A stretch of DNA of 64,000 nt from Henricia sp. BOLD:AAB3569. Its lineage: Eukaryota; Echinodermata; Asteroidea; Spinulosida; Echinasteridae. Below the pieces are notes generated by a model that made no database searches, was not told where the DNA came from, and worked only from the letters and a program-made list of their open reading frames with translations. The position numbers and the translations under genes were made by a program. This document shows, piece by piece, positions 10,651 to 22,600 of this stretch. Position 1 is the stretch's first letter. Every line of letters begins with the position of its first letter. The stretch lies in contig JBBELK010000001.1 of assembly GCA_037783545.1 (NCBI GenBank), positions 124,001-188,000 of the forward strand. The letters run 5' to 3'.

Positions 10651-13600
10651 CTACACAAAGAATAAGATAAAGACGTGAGATAGTAGGCCTATATTTCAAT
10701 CCAAACTACCCACTTTATAGGCACTTGAGACAGAAGCCATATTCTTTCAACTTTTTAATAGACTATAGAGTGATTTGGTCTAAACAATCGCTGGTAATCG
10801 GAAACGCCCATAACTAAAGCGCAGAGATACAGCTGATTGGTTTCAGTGTAGACCCAGTATAACTTTATCAACTTTAGTACTCTATCATTTTATTGAGTCC
10901 AACCGAGTACGCTACAGTTTAGCGTACATTTCAAACAATAAAGCCCGTTGCCCATATGCGACTTCTGACATACGACTTCCAAAGATTATTCGCGATGTTT
11001 GGAAACTTCACGCCCTAGTGTACAAGGGCGGTCGTGGGCAGTCGTGGTAAGTCATGGGAACTCAATGTCGGGCAGTTTTGCTGATCTTTTTGCGGATTCC
11101 GCATCGTAAGATGTCGTGAATGAAGTCATAGAAATTCGACAGAAACGTAACAAAGGACTTTATATCCTCCAATTGGCGCACTGCATCTAGACCCTATTTG
11201 ACAACTTTCAAATTACCACCGGCAGCCTCGTTTTAGATGCCGCTCATTGTATTATGTTCGCGTCTTTTCGTTTGTTAATTTTATCACGAAAGAAAGCATG
11301 CACCGAGACCCTCGTCGGTTTCGATGACAGTTATGAAATTCCTCTGTTATTTACATTGAGTGTATTCCAATTTTGATGACTTGACCAGAAGTATTGTGGT
11401 GTGAAGAGCACACGACTATCAGTCACTAGACTCTCGTTCACAAAGAAACGTTTTCTACCGTGTCGGTCTGTTGGGTTAAAGGCAAGGCTCGTCAGCAATG
11501 CGCGCGCGCCAAATTCGTGCCACGAAAAACGCATCTCCATAGCAAAGGCATGGATTTCGTGGACGAATTTGGCGCGCGCGCGCATTGCTGACGAGCCTCT
11601 GCCTTTACTACCAATAAGAAGGAATGACGTGTTTTGGAAATAAATCTTTCGCGACCGAGCAGGGTCCTACTTATACAGCTCGTAACATCCCCACCTACCT
11701 GACCCCCGACCATGCCCTGCCGCAGTCGCGGTATGTCGGTGTGCAGTGATGTCGACCCGCTGAGGTTAGACCTGAGATCGATCCGTCCGAGTTGGTTGTT
11801 GTATTTGAACTTCAGTTGCCATGGTAAATCGTTGTGCCTAATAACGTATTAAAGATAGTATACGTGATTGGTAAACTGTTACAAATAGATTTACCCCCCT
11901 GTGTGATTGAAGATATGCATGATTAAAACCAACCTGGGCAAAAACCAGCTCCGTACTTCGTCTAACTTTTGAGAAAACAGCAAAAAAAGGGTTTGCAGTA
12001 ATTTCGCCCCAAAACAACTTCGCCCTGAACTGTTTTGCCCTGAACCACGGCCTGTGCACGAAGTGGTTTTGGGGCGAAGTGGCATTTAGGCGATGTAGTG
12101 TTTGGACGAAGTGATTTAGGGCGAAATGGCACTCGGTCGAAGTTGTTAGGGGGCGAAATGGCACTTGGGCGAAATGGTTTTGGGGCGAATTGAATTTTCG
12201 TCTCATGAGACGAAAACTAATTGTTTTACTCATTTCTCAAAGACTAAAGCACTTCAGACAAAACCATTTCAGGGGGAGTTTTTTACCGTCATCATGTTTA
12301 TATTGTGTAAGTTAGGCGTAAATCTGTAAACAATTCTGATTTTCGAGATTACCAATGATGTATACTGCCTTTAAAAACACCTTTTTACAGCTGTAAAGGC
12401 ATATTCTTTACAAATTTACATGTAACCAAAGTCGGGATGAGAGAAAACATTTTGCGTTCGTTATAATTTTACTTGTAGCAAATGATACGCATGTATGTAG
12501 GCCTATGTGACGGGGTTGTAGTCGAGTTCATCACAAGTCCTCACAAGTCTTCACAAGTCCACCACAAGTCCCTGGGTCTTAATTGAAGTCACAAGCTATT
12601 CAAATGAACTCCAACAAAGGCATTCTTTTGTGCGTGTTCATCCTTTGCTTCTTATTACTGGACTTGTGATTTTATCGTCTCTGAACTTGTGATGGACTTG
12701 TGAGGGACTTGTGATGGACTCGACTACAACCATGCTTTGTGAACACATTCGAAAATGGGTAATAAGTTCCCTTTTTACAAATAAATGGAAAACACTCCTC
12801 AGCTCTCCATGATCTAATTCACAGGATGGTACATTGTAACTTGAACCATTTGAAATGCAATCGTAAAAGTTGTTTTCTTAAGACACGTCAAACTGTTTGT
12901 AAATTATTTTAAATATCCTGTAGACACTATTTTGAAATCGTATAGGGCCTATTGTGAACTTGTTTAGGTCGTATACTTGGAAGTGTGAACATAACACATT
13001 TACGATGTCCTCAAACGACACGGGTTTCTGTTTACCCGCCGGTTAAACCGGTTACCATGTGTCTCAACCTGGCTAGTCAGCCATCCTACAGTTGAAGTCA
13101 GAAGTATACATTACAGGTGCACCGTCGATACTTTTGGTCATTTTAAGTTTGTACACATGTCTATGGGCCATAGCCTTGTACACAGTCGTGACCGTCGGCC
13201 AATCATCTGTATGATGGCGTTTCTTGGCAACACTGTGACAGCACTTCGAGTAACGACATGTTTATGACTGTGGTTTTTGACCGTGCCAGTCTTGACCGCA
13301 TAGCTACAGAGGTCAAAACTTATGATATGATCGACCATATGAGGAAACCAGATGTGTGCATAGCCTTGTGCTTGCTATTAACATTGAGGTATTTATAACA
13401 TGTACCTTTTAAGCTGTACGCCATTATAAACTCGTAGAATTATCTTCTGTACATAATTATATTTTAGCCACAATCAAACATTATGTGAGCACAATTAATT
13501 CATCTATAGAAACCCCAATTCAGCTAGAAAACTTACTGTCATGTTACTACCGACAATGATTTGCATATATACTGTAACATTTTTTTGTTTATGTATATCA

Positions 13601-15409
13601 TTGTGGTGTACTGTGGCGGAGCGGTCTAGTGGATCACATTAAAAACCTAGATTAAATCTAAAGGTAGTGAATTCGAATCCCGGACCGGCCCATCCATGGT
13701 GCGTGTACCCTTGAGCAAGGTACTTTGCCACGCATTGCTTCTCTCCCCCAGGAGCAAAATGGGTACCTGAGAGGGCAGCAAAAGTTGGTGAGTTTGATTA
13801 GCCGTTGAGCGCCTAAGGCAGCCGGGACTGTATACTCCCCAGGGAGCTAAGATGGTATATGGAGTGATTTAATAGAGCCCTATGATCAGGGTGATGATAA
13901 TGTAGGCGGCTTGATCGGGATTTCCCCGGATAAGTGCGCGGTATAAATCCTCATTGTCATCATTTAAAGGGCCTGTGACATCCTAAACAACTTTGTGCCT
14001 AAGCTTTGCTTCATAATGACGGATTACTTGTTCTGCAAGACATACTATTGTTCGTTTGGATGTAAAATCAATAAAAGGTGGCATTTTTCAACTTTGAAGA
14101 TTTCATTGCAATAAATCACAGACAGAGGGCGCTGTTTTGAGTGCATCACATAAGGAAGACAGAAGGGAAAAGTTAAGAAAAAACATAAGACTTCAAGTTG
14201 GACTTGTGGCAAATTGCTGCAGTTTCTACGCCCAGTGTTGTCATGGCTTACAGCAGGCAACATGTAAAACAAACTCAAACAGCCATGGATCACAAAAGTT
14301 TCAGGAAAATAGAGAAAAAAGTGGAATCTTTTGTGCACTGTTCAATGTGATTTTCCTGTGTTTGCCTCTTGTGACGTCGTGACCTTGGTCATGAATATGC
14401 ATATTTTCATTAGCATAAAAACTAAAAACCTTTGTTTTAACCCCCAAAGCAAGCTCCAAATAGGATTTTTATGACTTTAACTGAGTAAAGTGGTTTTAAA
14501 GCATAGATTTCATTGATAAAAATCCTAAATAAGGGGCCCTTTAAGTTTTAAGCAGTGTTGCAAAATGTAAATTACCAGGTACAGCATATGCTAACCCGCG
14601 CGTGGACCACTCTGCGGGTTCACGTGGAAATGTTCAGCTTTCCTGACGGAAACAGCAAATTTACAAAACCATACTGCGAAATACATGTAGTACACCACAT
14701 ACTATCATCACCCAAAATGGTAAAGAGGACTACCCGAACCATTGCAAGGAGCGCGTGTGGGGTAGTGGGTATGAAGCAGGACTCCCAATCAGAGGTTGGG
14801 GGTTCGAGCCCCACTTCGACCAACGTGTCTGTGTCCCTGGGCAAGGCACTTAATCCCAGTTGCCTCGTCAACCCAAGCGATATATGGGAAGCTGTTAAGG
14901 GGAATGCCACAATCTAACTGCTGATAGGGTTGTGCGCCTGACCAGCAGCCCACCTAGTTGAAGCGAAATGGTTCTGGTGATTCCCTGATGGCAGCGGTAA
15001 TAATGGTAACAGCGCCTTGAGCACCCTGCAGGGTGGATATGTGCGCTATACAAATCTAATCATTATTATTATTATTAAGCTTTAAGTACTCCATGCACGT
15101 GAGGAATTCCACAAAATCAAGACTTTAGTCAAGACTGTTACACAAATGGTTTAACACTTGGTTGCATCATCCTTTTATAGCTCCATGGTTGCATACAGTT
15201 GCATTTATACTTCTGGCTTCAACTGTATGTTGGTAGGTATCACCCGCTTACCCGTCTATGAGGGGCGTCTCTGCCATGTACCGACGGGCGAGATCCATGC
15301 TCGACTCCTGATTGCTGAGAGCTACAGGCACGGCGATAGCCACGGCCATAACTACAACCAGAATCGCTCCCACCAAGATGCCGATGTAGTGTTTCCTAGT
15401 TAAATCCAT
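10518..15409 (-). CDS. Second membrane dipeptidase paralogue, 5' three exons only (partial)
   Basis: Minus-strand exons at 15252-15409, 11699-11837 and 10518-10650 encode the first ~144 residues of an M19 dipeptidase. They include the N-terminal anchor, HNDLPW metal site, GGQ-FWS block and Cys of the first disulfide. All three have intact GT-AG borders, the same phases as the plus-strand gene and no stops. The remaining seven exons (EGGHS, LSH, YSHS, SDFDG) are not recognisable between 10517 and position 1, most of which is satellite DNA. Either intron 3 exceeds 10.5 kb and the gene continues outside the window, or the copy is a 3'-truncated duplicate. Splice integrity argues against a very old pseudogene. 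No gene was seen in introns 1 and 2; they carry a foldback element, a short TIR element and SINEs. Confidence 0.8.
10651..11477. other. Intron 2 of the minus-strand dipeptidase, no gene seen
   Basis: 10780-10866 is an inverted, diverged copy of a dispersed repeat also present at 15965-16035 and 21139-21200. The rest shows no feature. Confidence 0.4.
11478..11606. mobile_element. Foldback MITE, GCGCGC-rich arms (copy 1)
   Basis: Arms of about 55 bp: AAAGGCAAGGCTCGTCAGCA ... and its complement ending CTGCCTTT, including GCGCGCGCGCCAAATTCGT. A second copy lies at 28935-29071 in the other dipeptidase gene. Confidence 0.85.
11699..11837 (-). CDS. Dipeptidase (-) exon 2: HNDLPW
   Basis: Acceptor ATTAG at the minus-strand border; encodes [14 protein letters not shown]...GMVGGQ before donor GTAGGT. 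Two residues longer than the plus-strand exon, and clearly diverged from it. Confidence 0.9.
11990..12400 (+). repeat. Dispersed repeat with 'gggcgaaatggca' motifs (copy 1)
   Basis: Reiterated GGGCGAA(A/G)TGGCA words, then GTCTCATGAGACGAAAA and a ~170-bp tail to 'tgtatactgccttt'. The same order occurs inverted at 52118-52440. Confidence 0.75.
12514..12731. mobile_element. 218-bp TIR MITE
   Basis: Ends GGTTGTAGTCGAGTTCATCA and its near-complement TGATGGACTCGACTACAACC. Both arms contain tandem CACAAGTCC words. Confidence 0.8.
12732..13610. other. Intron 1 of the minus-strand dipeptidase, no gene seen
   Basis: No coding, RNA or terminal-repeat signal recognised. Confidence 0.4.
13611..13960 (+). 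repeat. tRNA-derived SINE, near full length
   Basis: Head 'tggcggagcggtctagtgg' (A box, Ser/Leu-tRNA-like) and GAATTCGAATCCCGG (B box), then 'cccttgagcaaggtactttgcca...ctctccccc...aatgggtacctg' and a tail ending 'gcggtataaatcctcattgtcat'. RNA polymerase III promoter boxes are visible. Confidence 0.85.
13968..14546. mobile_element. Possible TIR element with TTAAAGGGC ends
   Basis: Begins TTAAAGGGCCTGTGACATCC and ends GGGGCCCTTTAAG. Only ~9-10 terminal bases are clearly inverted, so this is a weak call. Confidence 0.35.
14733..15078 (+). repeat. tRNA-derived SINE with (ATT)n tail
   Basis: B box GGTTCGAGCCCCA, 'cctgggcaaggcacttaatcc', 'cgatatatgggaagctgtta', then a 3' end 'gatatgtgcgctatacaaatc' and ATTATTATT. 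An inverted, interrupted copy lies at 50515-50960. Confidence 0.85.
15252..15409 (-). CDS. Dipeptidase (-) exon 1
   Basis: ATG at 15409 (minus strand); encodes [10 protein letters not shown], the hydrophobic anchor and MAETPLIDG, donor GTAAGC. It differs from the plus-strand exon 1 at 6 of 158 nt and 3 residues (F9I, R34Q, D35E). Confidence 0.9.
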
Positions 15410-16487
15410 TCTGGACCTGTCTGGACTGCTGCAAAAGGCTTGGTTCGTTTAGAATATTCCAGTGGTGTCGTTGCAAATGCACTATGTGTTGAATCACTGA
15501 CTGTGTCCTGACCTTTGATGGGCTCTACCTATAACTTTCTGCAAAGGCCAAGGCCAATCTGCCATTGTCTTTTGTTACGATCGCAGAATTCCTGTTATCG
15601 AGTAAAAGTGCCGTAGTTGGCTGCGGTGGGAACAAAAACCCACATTTTCTATAGCTTTCAGGTAGCTGTTTACACTACCGAGTTTGATTTAAGTATAAAT
15701 TCTAATTAAATGAAAAATAACAGCATTTTTCACTTTGCACTTATTTATTTTATTTATAAGTTTTTTCTGTATTATCATTTTTTTGAAAAAGAATACAATT
15801 GTTAAAAAAATGTATACCCAAATAAAATTGCGCGCTCTTCTTTTGTTCCACCATACTTAATTCTAAGAGGCTAATTAAGGTGTACATTTTGTATAGAGTA
15901 TTAAAGTGAAAACGTCCTTTCTGCGTCCCCAATTAATGTTACTGGATCTACATTAAAACTGTTTCCCTACACTTTAGCAATGGGTGTTTCAGATTACCAG
16001 CGAATGTTTAGACCCAATTACCATGACAACTGACGGCGAGATCGAGTGATTTGCTCTGACATTTGTTTATCTTATCTGGCGCTTGTCGTCCATAAATCCA
16101 CGCCCACCGGCGTTTCAACATTATTGTCGACCTATTTTTGTATTGCTTTATTTCTCTTACGTTACCATGGTAAAGGTCACGGGTCACAAAATTCGATCCG
16201 AATGGGATGCGCTGTGTTTCAAAGTTCCCAGGGTTTACTCCGGCCACATGGTACGTCGGCTAGCCCCTGGATGGGAGGTCGAAGGGGCCGCTTGGGAAAT
16301 GATAAAGTCTTCACATGGCCAACTTACGAACGTCGAACACTAGAAGCGAGGACGTATATCACATTTCGGTAATACATGTAATTGGCGCTATTGTACTTAC
16401 AAGCGCAGTACACTCACAAGCAAGTGCGTCAACACTTGAGTAAGGACAGTTACTGGAAGATATAGGAAGAGTTTGAAGTAATCCAGA
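15410..16487. promoter_or_regulatory. Intergenic segment between head-to-head dipeptidase genes; putative bidirectional promoter
   Basis: The two start codons face away from each other across 1078 bp, so this must hold both 5' UTRs and probably both promoters, unless untranslated exons lie farther away. I see no convincing TATA box. Upstream sequences of the two ATGs are unrelated beyond the last ~8 bases (TCCAGAATG). The stretch 15965-16035 (ctttagcaatgggtgtttca...) recurs at 21139-21200 and, inverted, near 10780-10850, so part of the segment is a dispersed repeat. Confidence 0.4.
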
Positions 16488-16645
16488 ATGGATCTAACTA
16501 GGAAACACTACTTTGGCATCTTGGTGGGAGCGATTCTGGTTGTTGTTATGGCCGTGGCTATCGCCGTGCCTGTAGCTCTCAGCAATCGGGACTCGAGCAT
16601 GGATCTCGCCCGTCGGTACATGGCAGAGACGCCCCTCATAGACGG
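16488..16645 (+). CDS. DPEP1-like: Dipeptidase (+) exon 1: signal anchor and start of the fold
   Basis: Start ATG at 16488 encodes MDLTRKHY followed by a ~22-residue hydrophobic stretch rich in V, A, I and L, then [18 protein letters not shown]. The donor GTAAGC splits the Gly codon of LIDG-HND. The exon is 152/158 identical to exon 1 of the inverted paralogue at 15252-15409. Confidence 0.92.
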
Positions 16646-19600
16646 GTAAGCACTGGGTGATACCTACTACCAACATTGGATCGCTGGCGAGCCAATTAAA
16701 GCCACAAGGTATACACTCACAATTTTGATGAATTAACCTTTCGCATGTAACCTTTGCACTACTGCTGGGCGAATAGATCGATTAATCGTGAGTAGTAAAC
16801 GGTACTGCTCGTACTCTAAACTACTCGATTAATCGCGGCGCCGCGAGTACAGTTACATACTCGCGATTAATCGCGATTATATGCTATATTGTTACACTGT
16901 AACAGGCTATTTGTTGTGTATGCCGACTATTTCAATTCATTGCGCCCGTTGTGCTAACCGAAAGTCCGACAAGCATGTTTTGAACCACGATCGAGTACAA
17001 CGACTGTGGATCTCCACGTGTCATTGCACTACTCGTAAATTCGCGATTACTCGCGGTTTAATAATACATGTTACTTATGTTACATATGTGACAGTAGCTA
17101 CATGCACGGGTTGAAGGAGAATTATGGCAAACTTATGCCGTCTATAATCGCGGAGCAAGAGCGTTTGATTTTCATTACTCAAAGATAATCGAGGTAGTTT
17201 GGTTAAGAGAGAAATACGAAATAATCCTTGCTGGAGTTCACTAATATGCATTGTTTGAAACAGAATCGGGGCGGCACAGATTAGGCAAATTTCCGCTGTA
17301 CAGTTCATTACTTGTACCATGGAGGAAGCTTCCTCCATGCTTCTATACACACAAACGTGGATTTTGTTTTTTCCTCCTTTTTGATATACTTTGCTATTGC
17401 AACTACTCGCGATTAATCGATTACTCGCGAGTAATTGCTGCAACTACTCGCGAGTAATCGATTACTCGCGAGTAATTGCTGCAACTACTCGCGATTAATC
17501 GATTACTCGCGAGTAATTGCTGCAACTACTCGCGAGTAATCGATTACTCGCGAGTAATTGCTGCAACTACTCGCGAGTAGCAAAATCCACTAGTCGCCCG
17601 GCGGTACTTTGCACTATATGGCTGTCGCCCCGAATTATTCACTTTCAAATAGCGGTGCAGTTTAGAAAGTGCACACTATGCTGTTGTTGATACGTGGTGC
17701 ACACCAATGCCTAGCAATCGCCAGGTTGCTTTATGACATTCTATTATACCATGAACACGGCATTGATTCTGTACTTCACACCTGCCGCGTGCACCAGGTA
17801 GCATGATTACATAGCAACAAAAATTTAGTCTGATCGTCTGAATACTAAGTGTGCATGTGAAAGGAAGTACGTCAGTATATGAAACACACGGCTAATTGGA
17901 ACATGTGCTGTATATATTTAGTAATAATAGTGTAGATATTTATATAGCGCACTTATGATGCATACATCACATTATTATCCCCTTGTCATTGGGCTCTTTA
18001 GCATTTTGTCAATTAAACCGTCTGGGGCGGATTGCAACATGCGGTCTAAGACCGGTCCATAGGCTTAGCTGGCTATTAACGCGGCGTCCACTAAGACTGG
18101 TCTATAATTATAGCCCGCTTGCAATATCGTTGTCTTAAAGTTAGACCAGTCTTAAAATTTAAGCCCGCGGCGAGCAGGCTATAATTTTTGGACACCGCGC
18201 TACATTTCGTAATTTTGCATGAAAACAGATAAACAAAACGCACATTGTGCCCATTAGAGCATTTTTAGTGCTATTTGATAACTTTCGCAGTCAGTTTCTC
18301 GGCAAAACATGCACCACACACGCGTCATCAAGTGACTTCGTGAGGACGTTTGTTTGGCTTGAAATCACGCAAGGATAGCCGGCTGCATCACTTTCCGTTA
18401 AGATGTGTGTGTTTTTCGGCTGGCGCAACCGTACTTCAGTTAGACTGGTTTATTGCAATGGGCTAAACCAGCAACTAAGCTGAGACTGGCTAAGTTGGAT
18501 AGCCGGCTATAAAAGACCGGTCTTAGACCAGTGGCTAAGTCGATTTTATTGCAATCCGCCCCAGATGAATTACATCACGTTCACTGCCCACAAAAGTTGC
18601 TCCTGGGTGGAGAGATGGTAAAGTGCCTCGCTCAACGGCACATGTACTATGTACGCGGGCCCACGTGGATTCAAGCCGATTTCACAAAAAGCTTGCACAA
18701 CTTTTGAAAAATTTCATAGGCCCCATAGCTTGCGTGTAATTATCGCAGGAATAGTGTGCAACTTACGTAATAAAATAAATTGGGCAAGTGGACTTACGCA
18801 GTGCGTAACGTTTCGTGAAATAGGCTGCTGCGCAGAATTAACGAAGTTCTTGAGTTCATTGCGCAAGACCACTCGACTATGATACCCCACACATCGTAAA
18901 TAGACTGCCGAAGTGAATACGTCATCTTTTGTTGGTTGCCTAGGCAATTGGCTCTACACTAAAAGTCACTGAACCGTGTCCCTGTGCTTTTGCAATGGTA
19001 CTTTTTCCGACGGCCATGATGATTAGAGCCAATTGCCATGTCAACGCACGTCACACTTCGGCTTTCACCCTTCACCTTGAACCTGATACGAAGCGCTTCC
19101 AAATATAACCCAAATAAGCACTGCAGCGTTGCATGGCAGCTATATACACACAAAATCAATAACTAGGGATGCACTAGATGCACCAAGGTTTAACAGATAG
19201 GCCTACATGATGGAAGGAATCGTGAATACACGCAAAAGGGGGCGAAGTCTAAGCAGTAAACTGATGGAAGAGATTAAATTTGAACGAGACAAAACAATGA
19301 TAAACTGTGTCCATGCTTAATTCAAGAAATTGTGAGAAGCCTTTGTCCTATGCTGAACGGACAATGGATCATCCATAATAGTTAATACAGTAGTCAAGGG
19401 CTTGTAGTTTCTTTTGCATCATGAGGGCGCCCTTGTGAAGAAAAAGGGGGATACAAATATAATTCACCTTCGATTATAAAAAGATATCATCTCGGGCGGA
19501 GTCATTGCATTGTAGTTGGAACCACTTCTATCGTCCATTTGAGTAAGCTTTTTTTGTCAAAGAGTATGATTAGAAATTTGTGACAGCAAATCATGTAGGT

Positions 19601-22600
19601 ATTTTACCCATTTTATATACAGACATAACGATTTAGCATGGCACCTGAAGAAGTTATACAACGGCCAACTCCAGCAGGTAGACCTCAACGCTGACCTCAG
19701 TGGGTCACTGAACACTGACATACCGCGAATGCGGAGTGGCATGGTCGGAGGTCAGGTGAGTGCGAGGAATATAGTGACCGTCTTCTGCTTTCTGATTGGT
19801 CGATTACATGCAAAGTAATGCTTCTTATTAGGGGCGTTCGAGATGCTTACACCGGATAACACTGGGTTTACACCGGGGGAAGCCTCCAGAAGATGCAAAA
19901 CGAACGACACGGGGTTTCTGGGAACACATGTCAAAGGTTGTTGCCAGGTGGAGCTTTATAGAAACGCTGTTATCGTTTGACTCACGATGAAAAATACAGT
20001 TGCCCTAAAGTACCGCAATAAACTTTGTCAATGCCCACAGACATCTACTGATTAAGCAAAACGTATTTACAGCCCTATTCCCTTTTATTTTGTGTCATAA
20101 ATCTGTGTTTTTCTTCGTACTCACGTCGCGATTCCAAACTGTCCACCATGTTCTACTACTCGCGGTTACTAGATGACGTCATTACACCAGAGACCCAGCC
20201 GCGAGCTCGGGGAGTGGTGGCTGCCACCGGGGCAGACTCGTTTATCACGTGATGGCTAAAAGAACGCTCCGGTGTAAGTTGGTGTTACCCGGTGTAAGTA
20301 TCTCGAACGCCCCTAATGACAAGCCCAACTCAACACCATGTGGAAACGCTTCAGACTTAAATTTTGTTGAAAAAAGAGTCAAGAGAATTAGCCTTTCGGT
20401 ACGGTAACTTTTGGCATCCCGAATGAATGAAAGTGCAGTTTAGAACGTCACATACATGTACTGCATGTGGTGCACGCCATTGCCTAGCAATCAATAGTCT
20501 GGTTGCTTTATGCAATTCTGTCCTACAGGTAACACGGTATTGATTCTGTACTTCACACCCGCCGCGTGCACCACATAGCAACAAAAACTTAGTGGGTATA
20601 TTAAGTGTAAATGTGAAAGGAAGTACACCAGTACACCAGACGCTATCCACGTGAAAAAGGCTACTTGTGTCAACGTCTTTTACTGAGGTAGGAATCGCGA
20701 GCGAGGGGCTTCTGGCTGAAAGTCATCCTCACTTCTTATCTTAATGGCTTTTGCCTCAAAATAATTCCGAAAAGGTGAAGGGTAGTTTTCGTAAAATTAC
20801 TATTTCACGTCTCTATCTTATCCTGTGTAGTTTTGGTCTACCCATTCAATGTGCTCGTCGCAGTACAAAGATTCTATTAAACAAATTCTGGAAATGATCG
20901 ATGTAGTCAAACGCAAGTGCAAAGCTTACCCAGAGGCTTTTGAGTTCGTCACTACAGCCGACGGTAAGTGACATTCCGATACTCAATAATCCGAAACCAG
21001 TAGTATCGATACCAAAAGTCATTGTCCGACCACAAGAGATACCGAATGCAGCAAATAGAGTACTCGGGTTAAAATGCAACCTTTTGTGTTGCCAAGGTTC
21101 CTGGGTTTACACCCAAACCTGTGAACTGTTTCACTGTGCTTTAGCAATGGGCGTTTCAGATCACCAGCGAATGTTTAGACCCAGTTACCCTAGCAACGAC
21201 GTCACACTTTAGTAGTCTTTTGGTAGTCTCGTGGTCTTGGAAATCACGGTGAGAGCTCATCGCTGATTAGTTGAGGCCCGCACCGAATTTCAGTGCGGGA
21301 CCCCTGCAAATAGTTTTGGCCATTATGGTAAAACTTGTATATAGGCCTAGTGGCCACCCTCGGGACCATAAAATATTGGCCACTATAAACAGGTGGACTT
21401 TTCGTGGAGGTTTCTCAGGCATTATACAAATGGCATTTGGGATCAAATATAATGGGCCCTAATAGTACTAAGCAGGTTTCGCTGTACCATAAACACGCGC
21501 GAATCCGCACTCCATAACACACACCAAAATTGTCTTTACAAGAAACATGACACATACCTTCTTCGCCCACATCACATTACAAGTTCATGTTTGTTCTGCG
21601 CATATTGGTTCTACTGACAAATTTGAAGTAATAGCCACCTTGACTGGATCAAAAGAGTGGACTCGATATACGTCTATAGCGTCTTTACTATACGATGAAC
21701 GCAGGTCACAGTGAAGGGGAAAACCAACGTACCTTGTCCTTCAAAACTGTGTGGCGGAGTCCAAGTTGATGGTGCTCTATAATAACATGTTTGTCCTGCA
21801 GTATATTCAGGAGCTGATCCAGGATTTTTTCCAGGAGGGGGTCTTGCCACCAGGGAGGTTTTTTTTATGTCAGCTCGTTTCGGACAGGCGGACACACACA
21901 AAATGCATTACATTATACACTGAGCAAAAATTATAAACGCCCCATGTAAATTATTTATGTAACATGAAATGTAATATATTTTTTTGTGTCGGAGCAGGAA
22001 GGGGTTTTGACCCCGCCCCCTCGCCCTCTAGATCCGCGCCTGATATTGTGTCGTAACCCAGTTTCTTCATGATTCTAGGCATTGTAGAGGCTCACAAAAA
22101 CGGCAAAATCGCATCTCTAATTGGGATCGAAGGGGGTCATAGTATTGACAGTAATCTTGCCGTTCTACGCATGCTATATGAGCTGGGTGCGCGATACATA
22201 ACCATCACCCATAACTGCAACACTCCATGGTAAGTCACGTTCCAAATCAACATTGTTTATATATATACACGTATAAAAACAGCCTGTTGAAAAGCAGTTT
22301 GTAACAGTTGTGTATTGACTTTAACGGTAGCAAACCCTGCAATTTGTACACAATTTCCCACTGGAACAAGGCGTTATTTTTTGCCATGAGTATAAATAAA
22401 GTAAAACTCGTCTAAGAGTAAATTTGAGCGTTTTTACCTTGATTCAATCCTGTAGACAGGAACGGTTTCCACAACTGATTGACGCAACGGGTTGATCGGC
22501 ACATTGTACACTCTCAAAACGCTGGTTAAAATATCACTGGTTAAAAATCAGTTGGTTAAAAATCTCCCAATGTTGGTTAAATTCTCCGAGTTGGGTAAAT

